Assembly (NCBI GenBank): GCA_963698275.1
Contig: CAVOQE010000001.1
Span: 372,001-436,000 of the forward strand
Source of the DNA: Anderseniella sp963698275
GTDB lineage: Bacteria; Pseudomonadota; Alphaproteobacteria; Rhizobiales; Aestuariivirgaceae
Reading direction: 5' to 3'
Length of the DNA: 64,000 nucleotides
Shown: one piece after another, positions 60,631-64,000 of the stretch
Position numbering within the stretch: the stretch's first letter is position 1
How the letters are laid out: every line of letters begins with the position of its first letter
Position numbers and translations under genes: made by a program
Notes under the pieces: model-generated
Databases searched by the model: none
What the model was told of the DNA's origin: nothing
The model's input: only the letters and a program-made list of their open reading frames with translations

Positions 60631-61998
60631 ATGCACACGCTTGATGGCGTCACTCGCCCGGACCAGTACAGGGCACTGGGACTGAGCACGTTTGCGTTCA
60701 CGGTATGCTTTGCAGTGTGGACGATATTTTCGATTATCGGCGTCAAGATCAAACAGGATCTTGGCCTGTCGGATACCCAATTTGGCTTGCTGGTCGCGAC
60801 TCCCGTACTGACAGGGTCCATCAGCCGCATCTTTCTTGGTGTGTGGACAGAACAGTTCGGCGGACGGTTGATGTTTCCGCTGCAGATGCTGGTCACGGCC
60901 GTGGCTGTGTGGCTTTTAACGTCCGTGCAAACCTATGAAATCTTCCTGGTGGCCGCCTTGGGGCTCGGTCTTGCCGGCGGGTCTTTCATAGTCGGCGTGG
61001 CTTATGTTTCGCAATGGTTTGAAAAGGAACGCCAGGGCACGGCTCTTGGCATTTTCGGGGCAGGTAACGTCGGTGCAGCCGTGACCAACTTTGCGGCCCC
61101 GTTCCTGGTGGTTGCAATTGGCTGGGAAGGCACTGCACGGGTTTACGCCATCGTTCTCGCCATAACGGCGGTGCTGTTTTACGTCCTGGCCAAGGATGAT
61201 CCGGCCCAGGCCAGCCGCAAGAAGACCGGCAGCAAGCCGGTGTCTGCGGCAGAGCAACTGGCACCGTTGAAAGACATCCGGGTCTGGCGCTTCGCCACCT
61301 ACTACTTCTTCGTGTTCGGTGCCTTTGTCGCCCTGGCCTCGTTTCTTCCCAGATATTACGTAGGCGCTTACGGCCTGCCGCTGACAACCGCCGGCGTGCT
61401 GGCCGGGCTATATTCGCTGCCGGGCTCGGTGTTCCGGGCGCTGGGCGGCTGGATGTCGGACAAATGGGGTGCACGCTTTGTCATGTACCTGACCTTCTTT
61501 GTCTCGCTCGGCTGCCTGTTTTTTATGAGCTATCCGGACACAAGTTATGTCGTGCAGGGCATCAAAGGCCCGATCACCTTCGACATTGGCCTGAGTGTTT
61601 CGGTTTTCGTCGCACTTACAGTGGTGCTGGGTTTTGTCATGAGCCTCGGCAAGGCTGCCGTGTACAAGCACATCCCGGTTTACTACCCGCATCATGTGGG
61701 CTCGGTCGGCGGCCTGGTCGGCATGATCGGCGGCCTGGGCGGTTTCGTCCTGCCGATCTCGTTCGGCATCCTGCTCGACTACACCGGTGTGTGGACGGCG
61801 CCATACATGCTGATGTTCGTGCTTGTCGCGGTCTCCACCATCTGGATGCATGTCGCCATCCGCCGCATGGAACGGGCCCGTCATCCTGGCCTGGAAGCAG
61901 AGAAGTACCTCTCGGATGTTCCGGAGAAACCTCTTGGAAAACCTCAGGCATCCCAACAGGGAAAAACGGCTACGGGCGATCTGAAACCAGCCGAATAA
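60631..61998 (+). CDS. narK: NarK-type nitrate/nitrite transporter (NarK1-like)
   Basis: 455-residue major-facilitator protein with 12 helices. Nitrate-porter features are the FAVWTIFSIIGVKIKQDLGLSDTQFGLL start, the glycine-rich helix GTALGIFGAGNVGAAVTNFAAPF and the second one VGSVGGLVGMIGGLGGFVLPISFG. The length and the extended C-terminal tail (about 430-455) fit NarK1, proposed as a proton/nitrate symporter. It opens the nar operon; a second NarK follows. Confidence 0.93.
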   Translation: MHTLDGVTRPDQYRALGLSTFAFTVCFAVWTIFSIIGVKIKQDLGLSDTQFGLLVATPVLTGSISRIFLGVWTEQFGGRLMFPLQMLVTAVAVWLLTSVQTYEIFLVAALGLGLAGGSFIVGVAYVSQWFEKERQGTALGIFGAGNVGAAVTNFAAPFLVVAIGWEGTARVYAIVLAITAVLFYVLAKDDPAQASRKKTGSKPVSAAEQLAPLKDIRVWRFATYYFFVFGAFVALASFLPRYYVGAYGLPLTTAGVLAGLYSLPGSVFRALGGWMSDKWGARFVMYLTFFVSLGCLFFMSYPDTSYVVQGIKGPITFDIGLSVSVFVALTVVLGFVMSLGKAAVYKHIPVYYPHHVGSVGGLVGMIGGLGGFVLPISFGILLDYTGVWTAPYMLMFVLVAVSTIWMHVAIRRMERARHPGLEAEKYLSDVPEKPLGKPQASQQGKTATGDLKPAE

Positions 61999-62008
61999 CG
62001 ACACTGTT

Positions 62009-62031
62009 GCAGGCCGCCTGAGGCGGCCTGC
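62009..62031 (+). terminator. Perfect hairpin between narK1 and narK2
   Basis: GCAGGCCGCC, loop TGA, GGCGGCCTGC. The ten-base stem has no following T-run, so it is more likely an mRNA-stabilising or attenuating element than a strong terminator. Confidence 0.5.
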
Positions 62032-62111
62032 CACCCAACGTACATGCCGGATTTACCCGGTGAACAGATTGAGCGGGTGATTTGCCACCTGCACCGAAAC
62101 AGGAGAGTGAC

Positions 62112-63719
62112 GTGGGACAAGATCTTCGTAACTGGAATCCGGAAGACGAGGCCTTCTGGGAAAAGGAAGGCAAGAAAATTGCCAACAGGAATTTGTGGAT
62201 TTCCATTCCCAGCCTGCTGTGTGGATTTGCCGTGTGGCTGTACTGGGGGATCATTACGGTCCAGATGCTGAACCTCGGCTTTCCATTTGCAAAATCCGAA
62301 TTGTTCACCTTGGCCGCGATTGCCGGCCTGACCGGTGCAACCTTGCGGATACCCAGCACGTTCTTCATTCGCATAGCCGGCGGGCGCAACACGATATTTT
62401 TCACCACGGCGCTGCTGATGATCCCGGCCGTCGGCGCCGGCGTGGCACTGAGTGATCCCAATACGCCATTGTGGCACTTCCAGATCCTGGCATTCCTGTC
62501 GGGCATTGGCGGCGGCAACTTTGCCTCGTCCATGTCAAACATCAGCTTTTTCTTTCCCAAGCGGACGCAGGGCTATTCGCTGGGCATGAATGCCGGGCTG
62601 GGCAATTTCGGGGTCACGACGATGCAGATCCTGGTGCCGCTTGCCATGACGATCGGCATATTCGGCGGCGAAGCCATGATCCTGCAGAACACCAGCGGTA
62701 CGCTGATCGGCAAGATTCCGGCAGGTACGGAAACCTACATTCAAAATGCCGGATACATCTGGCTGGTGTTCCTGATCCCACTGGCGGTTGCCGGCTGGTT
62801 CGGCATGAACAACATCCGTGACGAGCATGTCTCGCCAAATATCAGCAATCCGCTTGGTGCGTTTGCGACCATCACGTTCATGTTGCTGATCGGCATGGTT
62901 ACGGCTGCTTGCGGACTTTGGTTCATGTTGCCGGAAAGCGTCGGCGGGTCTGGTCTGAACGTCTCGAAATGGATCGTGCTGCCGCTGGTGATTGCGGCAA
63001 CTGTCTTGCTGCTGAAACTGATCCCCGGCCAGATTGGCCGCAACCTGACGCGGCAGTACAAGATCTTCGGCAACAAGCACACCTGGGCGATGACCATCAT
63101 CTACACGATGACGTTCGGATCGTTCATCGGCTATTCGGCTGCCTTTGCCCTGGCCATCAAGGTCATCTTCGGGTTTCAGCATATTGTGGTCGATGGTGTG
63201 CTTACCCATGACACGGCAAACCCGACCGGCCCAAGCGCCCTGATGTATGCCTGGATGGGCCCATTCATCGGCGCACTCATCAGGCCAGTCGGCGGCATGA
63301 TTTCGGACAAGATCGGCGGGGCGAAAGTCACCCAGATCATATCGGTGGTCATGGTCGCAAGCGCACTGGGTGTCGCCTATTTCATGAAGCAGGCCTATGC
63401 GTCCGCCACGCCTGAACAGTACTTTGTGCCGTTCCTGCTGTTGTTCCTGGTGCTGTTCACAGCCACCGGCATCGGCAATGGTTCGACCTTCCGCACCATC
63501 GCAATGGTGTTTGACAAGGAACAGGCAGGCCCGGTTCTGGGCTGGACATCTGCGGTGGCCGCTTACGGTGCTTTCATTATCCCGAAGGTACTGGGCGAGC
63601 AGATCAAGCTCGCGACACCGGAACTGGCCTTGTACGGCTTTGCCGCCTTCTACGTGCTCTGCATCGCAATCAACTGGTGGTTCTACCTGCGCAAGAACGC
63701 CTATGTGCAAAACCCGTGA
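62112..63719 (+). CDS. narK: NarK-type nitrate/nitrite transporter (NarK2-like)
   Basis: 535-residue major-facilitator protein. The GTG at 62112 has AGGAG six bases upstream, preferred to a longer frame. It carries PSTFFIRIAGGRNTIFFTTALL, GGGNFASSMSNISFFFPKRTQGYSLGMNAGLGNFGVTTMQ (nitrate signature) and a second copy region near VLGWTSAVAAYGAFIIPK. The larger size and sequence fit NarK2, thought to exchange nitrate for nitrite. The narG gene begins 66 bases later. Confidence 0.92.
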   Translation: MGQDLRNWNPEDEAFWEKEGKKIANRNLWISIPSLLCGFAVWLYWGIITVQMLNLGFPFAKSELFTLAAIAGLTGATLRIPSTFFIRIAGGRNTIFFTTALLMIPAVGAGVALSDPNTPLWHFQILAFLSGIGGGNFASSMSNISFFFPKRTQGYSLGMNAGLGNFGVTTMQILVPLAMTIGIFGGEAMILQNTSGTLIGKIPAGTETYIQNAGYIWLVFLIPLAVAGWFGMNNIRDEHVSPNISNPLGAFATITFMLLIGMVTAACGLWFMLPESVGGSGLNVSKWIVLPLVIAATVLLLKLIPGQIGRNLTRQYKIFGNKHTWAMTIIYTMTFGSFIGYSAAFALAIKVIFGFQHIVVDGVLTHDTANPTGPSALMYAWMGPFIGALIRPVGGMISDKIGGAKVTQIISVVMVASALGVAYFMKQAYASATPEQYFVPFLLLFLVLFTATGIGNGSTFRTIAMVFDKEQAGPVLGWTSAVAAYGAFIIPKVLGEQIKLATPELALYGFAAFYVLCIAINWWFYLRKNAYVQNP

Positions 63720-63785
63720 TCTGAACCGAGTGACCGGCGCGCGTGCAAGTGCGCCGCACCATCGAACAGACTGGAGAAAACCAAA

Positions 63786-64000
63786 ATGAGTAACCTGCTC
63801 AACCGTCTCAACTTCCTGGCCCGCAAGAATACCGGGACCTTCTCTGACGGTCATGGTGTCACAACCAATGAAGACCGCTCATGGGAGGACAGCTACCGGA
63901 AACGCTGGCAGCACGACAAGATTGTGCGCTCGACCCATGGTGCCAACTGCACCGGTTCGTGCTCGTGGAAAATCTATGTGAAGGGTGGCATCGTCACCTG
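63786..64000 (+). CDS. narG: Respiratory nitrate reductase alpha subunit, N-terminal fragment
   Basis: 71 codons up to the window edge. The start MSNLLNRLNFLARK and the cluster motif HGANCTGSCSWKIYVK (His and Cys ligands of the FS0 cluster) identify the molybdenum catalytic subunit of membrane-bound nitrate reductase. GGAGAA precedes the ATG. The remaining nar genes presumably follow outside the window. Confidence 0.95.
   Translation, partial: MSNLLNRLNFLARKNTGTFSDGHGVTTNEDRSWEDSYRKRWQHDKIVRSTHGANCTGSCSWKIYVKGGIVT

Noticed and set aside
1..64000. tRNA, rRNA, CRISPR arrays, insertion sequences and phage genes
   Set aside because: None could be recognised by eye; tRNA genes in particular could be missed without a covariance-model scan.

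Overview
The window is a GC-rich, densely coded bacterial chromosome segment. Gene content fits an alphaproteobacterium capable of nitrate respiration: M81 peptidase with a Dpp-type ABC importer, TctABC tripartite transporter, MurR/RpiR and LysR regulators, two NarK carriers and NarG, FetAB, and an RbbA-type exporter. This placement comes from family knowledge and gene order; no rRNA, tRNA, IS element, phage gene or CRISPR array was seen to refine it.

Layout. (1) 1-7343, minus strand: an M81 (MlrC-like) peptidase, a five-gene peptide ABC importer and its likely RpiR regulator. (2) 7442-8405: a remnant of an oxidoreductase gene, then a VIT1/CCC1 metal transporter with an FNR-type box. (3) 8634-20046: two convergent operons of redox proteins. 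The plus operon encodes a tetraheme cytochrome, a protein fusing two cyclic-nucleotide-binding-like domains to four ferredoxin-like cysteine motifs, a membrane b-type cytochrome and a membrane-anchored decaheme cytochrome with a very acidic linker. The minus operon encodes a pentaheme cytochrome, an outer-membrane beta-barrel protein and an NAD(P)H/FAD/[2Fe-2S] reductase. Together this looks like an undescribed trans-envelope electron conduit and is the most interesting region. (4) 20340-23886: FAA-hydrolase-family enzyme, PfkB kinase and GMC oxidoreductase. (5) 23896-28750: HlyD/RbbA/ABC-2 export system. (6) 29028-33394: rhodanese, diheme cytochrome c, universal stress protein (USP), Hsp20 and host-attachment protein genes. 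(7) 33538-39741: arginine deiminase operon (carrier, arcA, ornithine carbamoyltransferase, arcC) ending in an unusual kinase-kinase fusion. (8) 39868-41452: USP genes, one frameshifted. (9) 41706-46478: a fumarate reductase/succinate dehydrogenase-like complex followed by a two-subunit class I fumarase. (10) 46594-54660: a frameshifted DUF3604 gene, a LysR regulator, TctCBA and a ThDP enzyme. (11) 54813-59647: antiporter, Rieske-glutamate synthase fusion and FetAB-like iron exporter. (12) 59679-64000: a Dnr-type Crp/Fnr regulator divergent from narK1-narK2-narG, which runs off the window.

A unifying feature is a set of FNR/Dnr-type palindromes (TTGAY-N4-RTCAA) found by eye in front of the VIT1, Hsp20, host-attachment/arginine-deiminase, USP, regulator and narK genes. 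The regulator at 59679-60377 has the E-x2-S-R recognition-helix signature expected for that site but lacks the FNR cysteines. The implied picture is one low-oxygen/nitrogen-oxide regulon coupling nitrate respiration, arginine fermentation, metal handling and stress proteins. Two genes (USP at about 40063, DUF3604 at about 47018) are each split by a single-base frame change, which may be sequence error.
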